Below the pieces are notes generated by a model. That model searched no databases and had not been told where the DNA came from. It saw nothing but the letters and a program-made list of their open reading frames with translations. Both the position numbers and the translations under genes were made by a program. Positions 1 to 10,500 of a stretch of DNA of 64,000 bases are shown here, piece after piece (position 1 is the first letter of the stretch; each line of letters begins with the position of its first letter). This stretch comes from Zea mays (taxonomy: Eukaryota; Streptophyta; Magnoliopsida; Poales; Poaceae). The stretch is taken from positions 31,480,284 through 31,544,283 of the forward strand of contig NC_050103.1 of NCBI RefSeq assembly GCF_902167145.1. Direction: 5' to 3'.

Positions 1-1
1 C

Positions 2-1734
2 CTTGGACAACTCGATCTGCCCGTCTGCTTCGAGACTCCCTCCAACTTCCGAAAGGAAACCCTCACGTTCGAGGTGGTCGGGTTCCGAGGAACCTACCAC
101 GCGGTACTGGGGAGAACATGCTACGCCAAGTTCATGGCCGTCCCCAACTACACCTACCTCAAGCTCAAGATGTCGGGCCCCAACGAGGTCATCACCGTCG
201 GCTCCACGTACCGACACACGTACGAATGCGACGTGGAGTGCGTGGAATATGCTGAGGCCCTCGCCGAATTCGAGGCCCTCATCGCCGACCTGGAGAGCCT
301 CTCCAAGGAGGCACCAGATGCGAAGCGCCACGCCGGCAACTTCGAGCCAGCTGAGACGGTTAAGTCCGTCCCTCTCGACCCCAGCAACGACGCCTCCAAG
401 CAGATCCGGATCGGCTCCGAGCTCGACCCCAAATAGGATGCAGTGCTCGTCGACTTTCTCCGCGCGAACGCCGAAGTTTTTGCGTGGAGTCCCTCGGACA
501 TGCCTGGCATACCGAGGGATGTCGCTGAGCACTCGCTGGATATCCGAGCTGCAGCCCGACCCGTGAAGCAGCCTCTGCGCCGATTCGACGAAGAAAAGCG
601 CAGAGCCATAGGCGAGGAGATCCACAAGTTGATGGCTGCAGGGTTCATCAAAGAGGTATTCCATCCCGAATGGCTTGCCAACCCTATGCTTGTGAGAAAG
701 AAAGGAGGGAAATGGCAGATGTGTGTAGACTACACTGGTCTAAACAAAGCATCTCCGAAAGTTCCCTACCCTCTGCCTCGCATCGATCAAATCGTGGATT
801 CCACTCCTGGGTGCGAAACCCTGTCTTTCCTCGATGCCTACTCAGGGTATCACCAAATCAGGATGAAAGAGTCCGACCAGCTCGCGACTTCTTTCATCAC
901 GCCCTTTGGCATGTACTGCTACATTACTATGCCATTCGGTTTGAAGAATGCGGATGCGACATACCAAAGGTGCATGAACCACGTGTTCGGAGAACACATT
1001 AGTCGAACGATCGAGGCTTACGTCGATGACATTGTAGTCAAGACGAGGAAAGCCACCGACCTCCTCTCCGACCTTGAAACGACATTCAAGTGTCTCAAGG
1101 CGAAAGGCGTAGAACTCAATCCCGAGAAGTGTGCCTTCGGAGTCCCCCGAGGCATGCTCCTGGGGTTCATCGTCTCCGAGCGGGGCATCGAGGCCAACCC
1201 GGAGAAAATCGCGGCCATCACCAACATGGGCCCCATCAAGGACTCGAAAGGAGTACAGAGGGTCATGGGATGCCTTGCGGCTCTGAGCCGTTTCATCTCA
1301 CGCCTCGGTGAAAGAGGCCTACCTCTGTACCGCCTCTTGAGGAAGACCGAGCGCTTCACTTGGACCCCTGAGGCCGAGGAAGCCCTTGGGAACCTAAAGG
1401 CGCTCCTCACAAGCGCGCCCATATTGGTGCCCCCCGCTGCCGGAGAAGCCCTCTTGATCTACGTTGCCGCTACCACTCAGGTGGTCAGCGCCGCGATCGT
1501 GGTCGAGAGACGAGAAGAGGGGCACGCATTGCCCGTCCAGAGGCCGGTCTACTTCATCAGTGAAGTATTGTCCGAGACCAAAATCCGCTACCCGCAAATC
1601 CAGAAGCTACTGTACGCGGTAATTTTGACGCGGCGAAAGTTGCGACAGTACTTCGAGTCTCATCCGGTGACTGTGGTGTCATCCTTCCCCCTGGGAGAGA
1701 TCATCCAGTGTCGAGAGGCCTCGGGTAGGATCGC
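2..1734 (+). pseudogene. Element A pol, first part: end of protease, reverse transcriptase, start of RNase H
   Basis: Reading frame 2 is open from the window edge apart from a TAG at 434-436. The first 145 codons are the C-terminal part of a retroviral-type protease and its linker; the Asp active site lies outside the window. From 443 the frame encodes reverse transcriptase with the CVDYTGLN region, the FGLKNA region and the catalytic YVDD at 1019-1030. It then runs through the thumb and connection into early RNase H (VYFISEVL). The frame is cut at 1735 by the solo LTR. Joining 1734 to 3062 across the duplicated ATCGC restores the reading phase exactly. The protein would act in the cytoplasmic virus-like particle; this copy is broken. 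Confidence 0.9.
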
Positions 1735-1939
1735 TGAAAGGGAATTAGGCTTACACCTATTTTCCTAATTGATTTTGGTGGTTGATTTGCCCAACACAAA
1801 TAATTGGACTAACTAGTTTGCTCTAGTGTATAAGTTATACAGGTGCCAAAGGTTCTCACTTAGCCAATAAAAAGACCAAGAATTGGGTTCAACAATGAGA
1901 GCAAGGGATAACCGAAGGCTGCCCTGGTCTGGCGCACCG

Positions 1940-2445
1940 AACTATCCGGTGTCCCACCGGACAGTGTCCGGTGCACCACCGGACAGTGTCCGGTGCACCA
2001 GGGGACTTCAAGCCAAACTCTTCACCTTCGGGAAAATCCAGAGGCGCTCCGCTATAATTCACCGGACTGTCCGGTGTACACTGAACAGTGTCCGGTGCTC
2101 CAGGAATGAAGCGACTCTGAACTCGCCAGCTTCGGGAATCCGCTCCGCTATAATTCACCGGACATGTCCGGTGCACACCGGACTGTCCGGTGAGCCAGCG
2201 GAGCAACGGCTACTTCACGCCAACGGTCACATGCAGAGTCATTTAATGCGCGCCAGAGCGCGCAGAAGTCAGGCACGCGCGAGACGGCGCACCGGACACT
2301 CTACAGTACATGTCCGGTGCGCCACCGGACATCTAGGCGGGCCTAGCAGTCAGAGCTCTAACGGCCGGAACCCAACGGCCTGGTTACGTGGCTGGCGCAC
2401 CGGACACTGTCCGGTATGCACCGGACTGTCCGGTGCACCATGCGA
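1940..2445 (+). repeat. Cluster of CCGGACA/TGTCCGG palindromes in the copia LTR U3
   Basis: At least ten copies of the half-site CACCGGACA or TGTCCGGTG occur, many paired head to head as CACCGGACTGTCCGGTG. They lie just upstream of the TATA box at 2486, which is where enhancer repeats sit in an LTR. Spacing between palindromes varies from a few bases to about 90. The role as protein-binding sites is inference. Confidence 0.75.
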
Positions 2446-2485
2446 CAGACAGCCTCCACCAAACGGCTAGTTTGGTGGTTGGGGT

Positions 2486-2493
2486 TATAAATA
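2486..2493 (+). promoter_or_regulatory. TATA box of the copia solo LTR
   Basis: TATAAATA lies in a pyrimidine- and C-rich context at the end of the palindrome cluster. The expected start of transcription is about 30 bases downstream. Confidence 0.7.
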
Positions 2494-3056
2494 CCCCAAC
2501 CACCCCACATTCAAGTAATCCAAGTTTTCCACCTTCCAACTACTTACAAGAGCTAGGCATTCAATACAAGACACACCCAAGTGATCAAATCCTCTCCCAC
2601 TTCCACAAAAGCATTAGTGACTAGTGAGAGTGATTTTTTCGTGTTCTTTTGAGCTCTTGCGCTTGGATTGCTTTCTTCTTTCTCATTGTTTCTTGAGATC
2701 AATACTCACTTGTAACCGAGGCAAGAGACACCAATTGTGTGGTGGTCCTTGTGGGGAAGTTTTGTTCTCGGTTGATTTGAGAAGAGAAAGCTCACTCGGT
2801 CCGAGGGACCGTTTGAGAGAGGGAAGGGGTTGAAAAAGACCCGGCCTTTGTGGCCTCCTCAACGGGGAGTAGGTTTGCGAGAACCGAACCTCGGTAAAAC
2901 AAATCCGCATGTCACACTCCTTATTCGCTTGCGATTCGTTTTGCACCCTCTCTTGTGGACTTGTTTTTATATTACTAATGCTAACCCGGCTTGTAGTTGT
3001 GATTAACTTTGCAAATTTCAGTTTCGCCCTATTCACCCCCCTCTAGGCGACTTTCA

Positions 3057-5033
3057 ATCGCAAAGTGGGCGGTGGAGATCATGGGCGAGACAATCTCATT
3101 CGCCCCTCGGAAGGCCATCAAATCTCAAGTCTTGGCGGACTTTGTGGCTGAATGGGTCGACACCCAGCTTCCAGCAGCTCTGATCCAATCGGAACTCTGG
3201 ACCATGTTTTTTGATGGGTCGTTGATGAAAACAGGAGCGGGCGCGGGCCTGCTCTTCATCTCACCCCTCGGGAAGCACCTTCGCTACGTGCTGCGCCTCC
3301 ATTTCCCGGTGTCCAACAACGTGGCCGAGTACGAGGCTCTAGTTAACGGGTTGCGCATCGCCATCGAGCTAGGGGTCCGACGCCTCGACGCTCGTGGCGA
3401 CTCGCAGCTTGTCATCAACCAAATCATGAAGAACTCCCATTGTAGCGACCTGAAGATGGAAGCCTACTGCGATGAGGTTCGGCGCCTTGAGGACAAGTTC
3501 TTCGGGCTCGAACTCAACCACATCGCTCGATGATACAACGAGACTGCGGACGAGCTAGCTAAGATAGCCTCGGGGCGGACAACGGTTCCCCCGGACGTCT
3601 TCTCCCAAGACCTACATCAACCCTCAGTCAAGACCGACGACACGCCCGAGCCCGAGAAGGCCTCGGCCCTGCCCGAGGCGCCATCGGCTAAGCCCGAGGC
3701 ACCCTCGGCTCAGCCCGAGGCACCCTCGGCCCCCGAGGGTGAGGCACTGTGCATCGAGGAAGAGCGGAATGGGGTCACGCCTAATCGAAACTGGCAGACC
3801 CCGTACCTGCAATATCTCCACCGAGGAGAGCTACCCCTCGACAGAGTCGAAGCTCGGCGACTGGCGCGGCGCGCCAAGTAGTTCGTCTTGCTGGGTGACG
3901 GGAAGGAGCTCTACCACCGCAGCCCCTCATGCGTCCTCTAGCGATGCATATCCATCGCCGAAGGTCAGGAGTTATTACAAGAAATACACTCGGGGGCTTG
4001 CGGTCATCACGCAGCACCTCGAGCCCTCGTTGGAAATGCCTTCTGACAGGGTTTCTACTGGCCAACCGCGGTGGCCGACGCCACTAGGATTGTACGCACC
4101 TGCCAAGGATGTCAATTCTACGCAAGGCAGACGCACCTGCCCGCTCAGGTTCTGCAAACAATACCCATCACCTAGCCGTTTGTTGTGTGGGGTCTTGACC
4201 TCGTCGGTCCCTTACAGAAGGCACCCGGAGGCTACACGCACCTGCTGGTCGCCATCGATAAATTCTCCAAGTGGATCGAGGTCCGACCTCTAAACAGCAT
4301 CAGGTCCAAACAGGCGGTGACGTTCTTCACCAACATCATCCATCGCTTTGGGGTCCCGAACTCAATCATCACCGACAACGACACCCAGTTCACCGGCAGA
4401 AAGTTCCTGGACTTCTGCGAGGATCACCACATCCGGGTGGACTGGGCCGCCGTAGCTCACCCCATGACGAATGGGCAAGTAGAGCGTGCCAATGGCATGA
4501 TTCTGCAAGGACTCAAGCCGCGGATCTACAACAACCTCAACAAGTTTGGCAAGCGATGGATGAAGGAACTCCCCTCGGTGGTCTGGAGTCTGAGGACAAC
4601 GCCGAGCCGAGCCACGGGCTTCACGCCGTTCTTTCTAGTCTACGGGGTCGAGGCTATCTTGCCCACAGACTTGGAATACGGATCCCCGAGGACGAGGGCG
4701 TACGACGACTGAAGCAACCGGACCAACCGAGAAGACTCACTGGACCAGCTGGAAGAGGCTCGGGACATGGCCTTACTACACTCGGCGCGGTATCAGCAGT
4801 CCCTGCGGCGCTACCACGCCCGAGGGGTTCGGTCCCGAGACCTCCAGGTGGGCGACTTGGTGCTTCGGCTACGACAAGACGCCCGAGGGTGTCACAAGCT
4901 CACGCCTCCCTGGGAAGGGCCATTCATCATCGCCAAGATTTTGAAGCCCAGAACATACAAGCTGGCCAACAGTCAAGGCGAGGTCTACAGCAACGCTTGG
5001 AACATCCGACAGCTACGTCGCTTCTACCCTTAA
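3057..5033 (+). pseudogene. Element A pol, second part: RNase H and integrase, six in-frame stops
   Basis: Frame 0 continues the protein interrupted at 1735. It encodes RNase H (FFDGSLMKTGAGAG, then the NNVAEYEAL and ADELAKIA regions), a proline- and glutamate-rich linker of repeated P-E-A-P-S-A units at about 3650-3740, then integrase. Integrase shows an HHCC zinc-binding region at about 3985-4130, the first Asp in WGLDLVGP, the second in ITDNDTQF, the Glu in NGQVERANG, and a C-terminal domain ending RRFYP. Stops interrupt the frame at 3531, 3879, 3939, 4044, 4173 and 4710 (first base of each). No frameshift occurs across nearly 2 kb. Each stop fits a single C-to-T or G-to-A change. Confidence 0.9.
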
Positions 5034-6533
5034 GATGTTTTCAAGTCGTTCACATACCTCGTGTACATACGTGAGTAAAGTCTAACCATCAACAAAGGGT
5101 CAGCCTTGCCTCGGCAAAACCCGACCCTCCCTCAGGGGCTAGAAGGGGGGCACCCCCTCTGCGTCAAAATTTTCCTCGGAAAAAGTCTTTCCGCCAGAAC
5201 ATCTTTCGTGCTTCTCGACTACTTCGAAAGTGGGATCCTGAAAACGACGGAGTACACGTAAGCAGGCAACGCCGGCCGAGCCGAGGGACTCCTACGCCTC
5301 CGGGATACGGATACCTCACTCGTCACCTTCTGCGATAAGTAACTCACGCTCGGATAAGCGATTCCGCTGATCGAACGAGTCTTAATGCTCGAAAACTTTT
5401 CTGCCGAAACAAATTTTCGTGCCTTCTCGACTATATCGATAACAGAATCCAACGGACGAGTAAGAGTACACGTAAGCGGCAAGGCCGACCAAGCCGAGGG
5501 ACTCCCATGCCTTCGGGATACGGATACCTCACTCATCACTTTCCGTGAAAAGTAACTCTCGCTCGGATAAACGATTCTGCTACTGATGAACAAGTCCTGA
5601 TACTCGAAACAAGGGGAAAAGAAACGCAGCTTTACAACACGACGACGGTATGTTTGGGCCTCGACGGCCGCAAAAAACATACGCACGCTACAGATAAACT
5701 GTTCCTGCAGGATCAGACATCAGTGGGGGAGCAGCAGCACCCTCGGCATCGACTCCACCTTCGGCAGAATCCGACCCAGCCTCGGACGACGACACGGTCG
5801 AAGGATCTCCACCTCGAAGGAACCTGTCGGCACCACGCCTTAGCCATCACCGCCAAGGCCTGCTCTAGGAACCCGGCCCGAGCAGACGGCTCGACCGGCC
5901 GCTCCATAGCCTCAGCCAGCTATCCCTCGAAGACATTAGCCCGGCTCATGGCCTCGGCAACCCGACTCCGGCGTCGGTCCCGCCAGTGGACGGCCCGGCT
6001 AGGCTCCGGCCGACGAAGCTTCTTTTCGAGCCAACTCTGCCTCTGTCCATGCTGACACCGCTACCTCCGGCTCATCGCAGAGCGGCTGAGGGTTTCTTTA
6101 ACTAAGCAAGAGAAGCCTCGGGCGACAAGGTCGACCGAGCCGAGGGACTCCTACGCCTCCGGGATACGGATACCTCACTCGTCACCTTCCGCATGAGGCA
6201 ACTCACGCTTGGTTAAGCGGTTCAGCTAGACGACAGGCGAGTCCTAGTGCTCGAAATGAGGAAAAAACACGGCTTTACGCCAAAATACATAAATGTTCAG
6301 GCCCCGACAGCCACGATGAACAAACACCGGCACTCAAGGTGCCATTACAAACGGAACTCCGGTTCCGCCCCCCTCGGGTACGAACAACCCCCCACATTGG
6401 AGGGCCTGCGGGGCGACAAAACCCCAGGTGGCTCACCGCCGCCCGCTCCGGCAGCAGCGACAACGACCTCCGCTCTGGGCAGCCAAACAGCAGCAGCGAT
6501 GACCTCAGGGCAGACGCTGCTGCGACAAGGCCC

Positions 6534-7140
6534 TCACCCACGACCCCACTCGAGGGGCGAGGATAAGCTACCAAGGTCGTGGAGCCGGAGGTCAGTCATC
6601 TCGTCGGCAGAGAAACCTCTTCCGGCTGCCTCGGTGGGAGGTGGCACCGGAAGCAGCGCCGAAGCCGCTCCAGCCAGAGAGCCAGACACACGGCAGCTGC
6701 CAGCGCCATGAACGGCGAACACCCTTCCCCTGATCACTGAGGGAAGGAGCGGGCCGCTGCCCGCGCGGAAACGGGCCCCAACTCGGCGCACTCCCCTCCC
6801 TAGCACTGATGATGAACATCCTTGAAGCTGAGGGCGGGGCAGAGACCGCAGCCCGGCTTGCTTCTCCCCACCATCGAACTGGTGGTCACCGTCTTGGGTG
6901 ACCACCGGCGAGGGGATGCAGCCGGGCCGCCTGATGAAAATCCTTGAAGCCGAGCGATGGCTGAAAGGTACCAACTTCCACGAAGTTGCGTTCCTCCAAC
7001 GACGACAAGACGAAAGCAACGTGGGCGCTCCCCATCCGGGGGCTCGGAAGGTGGAAGGGCGCGATGCATGAGGAGAGTACGAAGACATGGTTGCCATCCA
7101 AGGGGGTCACCCTCCTTTTAAAGGCGACTCTCCCCACTTG
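6534..7140 (-). pseudogene. Possible remnant of an antisense gene in element A
   Basis: Three overlapping minus-strand frames cover 6534-7137 (187, 89 and 83 codons) and look like one coding region scattered over frames. A TATA-like TTTTAAAAGG lies near 7115 on the minus strand just upstream. Tat elements often carry an antisense ORF between integrase and the 3' LTR, and element C in this window does. I recognise no domain here, so this is a positional inference. Confidence 0.3.
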
Positions 7141-8021
7141 CGTCCTCAGCCGTCGCGGACTGAGTCTTCACCAACACGCCTCCATGGTCTTCCCCCTACG
7201 ACACGGGGGCTTGGTCCCACGCGTCATGCAAGCTAGCCCAGGGCAGAAGAAGCCAAACCGCCGCGCGCAGAGCGCGTAACTGCCCAGCGGTTACAAGCAC
7301 TCCTCCACCTTCGGCCAGACCGACGGGCGAAAGGGCGGACCGTCATGCAGGCGGCATGCAACCGCACCAAGGGGGCGCGCCCTTTCGACTCCGACGCGTC
7401 CAGCATGGTGGCCCAGGCCCACACGTCATGTAACCGGTGCGCTGGTTGCTACGTGCGGGAAAGTGCACCGCCACTTGCGCCAGTACCGCGCCTTCTCGAC
7501 TGCGGAACCGGTGCCGCGACTCGAGGCAACCCTGCGCATGGCCCAACTGTGCCAACTGAGCACATCGATCATGGGTCAGCCAGCCGCGGGAGAAGGCGCG
7601 ATGGTCGATATGGCCAAAAGTGGGCTGGCAGTAATGGCGGCGGCAGGTGGGCGGAAGCAGCGGTCAAGTCGTCTACATGCTCACGTCCCCTCCTGGGACA
7701 GCGAGAGAGCCCTCTCCCACGGCGTGAAGACGATGCGCCCGTGTTCCGTTCCTCGAACGGCTCGCGCACGCACAACGGCTGCCCCGCGAACCACTCGTCC
7801 TGTCGCATTAACTCTGCGGCAGGACAGGCGGCACCTTTGGCAGGTGAAGCAGGCGACGCTTCACCTCCGCCTTAATGACCGCGTCAAAAAAGGTGCGCCA
7901 CGTCGTTCGATTTCGTATCCTTTTCCTCTTCCTCTTTCTCTCTCTTGCTACAGGGACCGGGAAAGGGGGATACTTCGAAAGGGATCCTTCTCTGCGAAGG
8001 AAGCGGGCCCCGAGCCCTCCT

Positions 8022-8310
8022 ACTGATCAGAGGATCGAAGGCTGGCCCCTCGGAAGGGTCCGATAGCCGCCTCAGAGCACTCGAGCTCCGTGCCCACTAC
8101 TGGTCAGAGGTTCGAAGGCTGGCCCCTTAGAAGGGTTCGACAGCCGCCTCAGGGCCCTCGGGCTCCGTGCCCACTACTGGTCAAAGGTTCGAAGGCTGGC
8201 CCCTCGGAAGGGTTCGACAGCCGACTCAGGCCACTCGGGCTCCGCGCCCACTACTGATCAGGGGTTCGTAGGCTGGCCCCCGAAGGGTTCGACAGCCGCC
8301 TCAGAGCACG
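8022..8310 (+). repeat. Tandem repeat, unit about 76-77 bp, four copies
   Basis: Each unit holds ACTGGTCAGAGGTTCGAAGG, a CTGGCCCCTCGGAAGG segment, GACAGCCGCCTCAG and CTCCGTGCCCACTACTG, with small differences. Copies begin near 8022, 8098, 8174 and 8251. It is internal to element A. Confidence 0.8.
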
Positions 8311-8864
8311 CAGAGCGAGGGATGACTCTGGGTACGTCCGATACATGGCCGAGGCTCGGGCTACGCTCCCGAGGTACCCTAGGACATTTCCGAGACCAGC
8401 AGGAGCGATTCTGTAATGGAATCCTATCAGAGGGAGGCATCGAGCCCTCGGACCCTATCAAACGGGACCGGGTCCAGCAAATCACCTGCAGGTACTTTTG
8501 GAGCGCGCCTCTGGGCCACTAGCCGGCCCTTATCGAACGGGGCACGGGCGTCCACTCGGATCACCCGTTAGCAACTCACTAGAGACACCATGTTCGGCGC
8601 CCTCCAAGGGCAACATGGCGCTTTCCCCCCTCCTCCTTGCGGAAAGGCGACACAGGGGCGTATGAAAAAAGTCGAGTCAGTCCTTGACCATCCTCTCGCT
8701 CTGTGCGGAGGCTCGGGGGCTGCTCTCGCAAACCCGGCTCCGGCCAAACCGTTGACATCGTCAACATACCAGCCCGAGAACTTGGAACCTGACTATGCAC
8801 CCGGGCTATGGCCAGTTCGCATGAGGGAACAACTAGACCGGCCGAAGCATCACGAAACGCGCTA

Positions 8865-8936
8865 AGACCTCGAAGGAGTCAAACCACTCCTCTGAGGCCT
8901 CGGGGCTACACCCGGCGGGTGCGCTCGCGTGCACCC
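8865..8936 (+). other. Hairpin plus purine-tract module, upstream copy in element A
   Basis: The arms 8865-8879 and 8886-8900 pair at 12 of 15 positions around a 6-base loop. They are followed by CGGGGCTA (a polypurine-tract look-alike), then a CACCC-GGC-GGGTG hairpin at 8909-8921 and a GGGTGC-GCACCC pair at 8917-8936. The same order occurs at 8993-9038 (first hairpin and tract) and in element C at 51181-51257, 51372-51450 and 51591-51636. Confidence 0.65.
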
Positions 8937-8992
8937 ACTGGAGCGAAACGCAACCGAGAAAGGCCGGTCCCCTTGCAAAAAAGTGCGACAAA

Positions 8993-9038
8993 AGCCTCCA
9001 AGCGAGTACCAACACTCCCTTCGAGGCTCGGGGGCTAC
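8993..9038 (+). promoter_or_regulatory. Polypurine tract of element A with preceding hairpin
   Basis: The tract CGGGGGCTAC at 9029-9038 directly abuts the 3' LTR start at 9039, where plus-strand priming should occur. Directly before it, arms 8993-9007 and 9014-9028 pair at 13 of 15 positions around a 6-base loop. Confidence 0.75.
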
Positions 9039-9529
9039 TGTCGGGGACCATAATTAGGGGTACCCCCAAGACTCCTAATCTCAGCTGGTAACCCCTATTA
9101 GCACAAAGCTGCAAAGGCCTGATGGGCGCGATTCAGGTCAAGGCTCTGTCCACTCAAGGGACACGATCCCGCCTCGCCCGAGCCCAGCCTCGGGCAAAGG
9201 CAGCCGACCGAGGAGGATTCACGTCTCGCCCGAGGGTCCCCTCAAGCAACGGACGCACCTTCGGCTCGCCCGAGGCCCAGGCTTCGCGGAGAAGCAACCT
9301 TGTCCAGATCGCCACGCCAACCGACCGTATCACAGGAGAATTTAATGCAAGGATCGACTGACACCTTATCCTGACGCGCGCTCCTCAGTCGACAGGGCCG
9401 AAGTGACCGCAGTCACTTCGCCGCTCCACTGACCGACCTGACAGGAAAATAGCGCCGCCTGCCCTGCTCCGACTGTTGTGCCACTCGACAGAGTGAGGCT
9501 GACAGCAGCTAAGTCCAGCCTCGGGCGCC

Positions 9530-9835
9530 ATAGGAAGCTCCGCCTCGCCCGACCCTAGAGCTCGGGCTCAACCTCGACACCGGACAACAAACTCCGCCTC
9601 GCCCGACCCCAGGGCTCGGACTCAGCCTCGACCTCGGATGACGGACTCCGCCTCGCCCGACCCCAGGGCTCAAACCCAGCCTCGACCTCGGACGACGGAC
9701 TCCGCCTCGCCCGACCCCAGGGCTCGGACTCAATCTCGACCTCGGAAGACGGTCTCCGCCTCGCCCGACCCCCAGGCCCGGACTCAGCCTCGACCTCGGA
9801 GGAGCCTCCGCCTCGCCCGACCTCGAGCTCGGACC
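9530..9835 (+). repeat. Tandem repeat inside LTR A, unit about 60 bp
   Basis: Five imperfect copies contain CTCCGCCTCGCCCGACC and CTCGGACTCAGCCTCGACC. They lie upstream of the LTR TATA box, so in U3. Confidence 0.8.
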
Positions 9836-10224
9836 GACCACGTCACAGGGGGCCATCATTACCCTACTCCTAGCTAGCTTAGGCTACGGGGAACAAGACC
9901 GGTAACCCATCTGGTTCGCCCCGGTAAACAAGTAATGATGACACCCGTCATGCTCCATGACGACGGTGGCTCTCAGCCCCTTACGGAAGCAAGAAGACGT
10001 CAGCAAACATGAATAGGGCGCCAATCCAACAGCTCCAACAGCTGTACTTCCACAGGGCTCAAGCGCTCCTCCGACGGCCACGACATCACATGAATAGGGC
10101 GCCAAAACCTCTCTGACAACCACGACAGCATGTACTTAGGGCTCTGGCTCCTCTCTGCTAGACAGTAGACACGTTAGCACATTGCTACACCCCCCATTGT
10201 ACACCTGGGCCCTCTCCTTACGTC

Positions 10225-10232
10225 TATAAAAG
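10225..10232 (+). promoter_or_regulatory. TATA box of LTR A
   Basis: TATAAAAG lies in the context GTCTATAAAAGGAAGG. Transcription would be expected to start about 30 bases downstream, dividing U3 from R. Confidence 0.75.
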
Positions 10233-10500
10233 GAAGGTCCAGGGCTCTCGTACGAGAAGGTCGGCCACGCGGGAGAACGGGCCGACGCACAAGGCTCTCT
10301 CTCTCTCTCCCACGCGAACGCTTGTAACCCCCTACTGCAAGCGCATCCGCCCTGGGCGCAGGACAACACGAAGGCCGCGTGTTCCCCTTTGCTGTTTCTC
10401 CCCCCTTTGTGTTCCGTCTCGCGTCGACCCATCTGGGCTGGGACACGCAGCGACAATTTACTCGTCGGTCCGGAAACCCCCTGGGGTCGAAACGCCGACA

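Larger units (their letters stand above)
1735..3056 (+). repeat. Solo LTR of a Ty1/copia element (Sirevirus-like)
   Basis: The 1322-bp unit starts TGAAAG and ends CTTTCA, a perfect 6-bp inverted terminus. It is flanked by the 5-bp duplication ATCGC at 1730-1734 and 3057-3061. There is no internal domain, primer site or second LTR, so it is a solo LTR left by recombination. The 3' end, with CACCCCCCTCTAGGCG shortly before the terminus, is typical of grass Sirevirus-type copia LTRs such as Ji and Opie. It contains a cluster of palindromes at 1940-2445 and a TATA box at 2486. Orientation is taken from the TATA box and terminal motif. Excising it leaves the pol frame of element A in phase. Confidence 0.92.
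5034..9038 (+). other. Non-coding 3' region of element A
   Basis: About 4 kb of GC-rich sequence lies between integrase and the 3' LTR, as is usual for Tat elements. It contains three diverged copies of a block around CGGGATACGGATACCTCACTC at about 5290, 5515 and 6160, a short tandem array at 8022-8310, and hairpin plus purine-tract modules at 8865-8936 and 8993-9038. Open frames here are short, on both strands, and look like GC-bias artefacts, except for a possible antisense-gene remnant at 6534-7140. Confidence 0.7.
1..10500 (+). mobile_element. Element A: Tat-lineage Ty3/gypsy retrotransposon (Huck-like), 5' part outside window
   Basis: The order protease end, reverse transcriptase, RNase H, integrase, long non-coding 3' region, polypurine tract and 3' LTR is that of a plus-strand Ty3/gypsy element. 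The RNase H-integrase style and the several kilobases of GC-rich sequence after integrase suit the Tat lineage. The 3' LTR starts TGTCGG and ends CCGACA at 10500. The 5 bases GATAC at 10501 should be one copy of the target duplication; its partner lies left of the window. The element interrupts the integrase ORF of element B and is itself interrupted by a copia solo LTR at 1735-3056. Huck-like is a tentative name from LTR and pol appearance. Confidence 0.88.
9039..10500 (+). repeat. 3' LTR of element A
   Basis: The LTR runs from TGTCGGGGACC to AACGCCGACA, giving the 6-bp inverted terminus TGTCGG/CCGACA over 1462 bp. It holds a short tandem array of CCTCGCCCGACCCCAGGGCT-type units at about 9530-9835 and a TATA box at 10225. 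The sequence changes abruptly at 10501 from GC-rich LTR to AT-rich coding DNA of element B. Confidence 0.93.

Noticed and set aside
1883..2470. 195-codon ORF in the copia LTR.
   Set aside because: It is a translation of the CCGGACA palindromes, not a protein.
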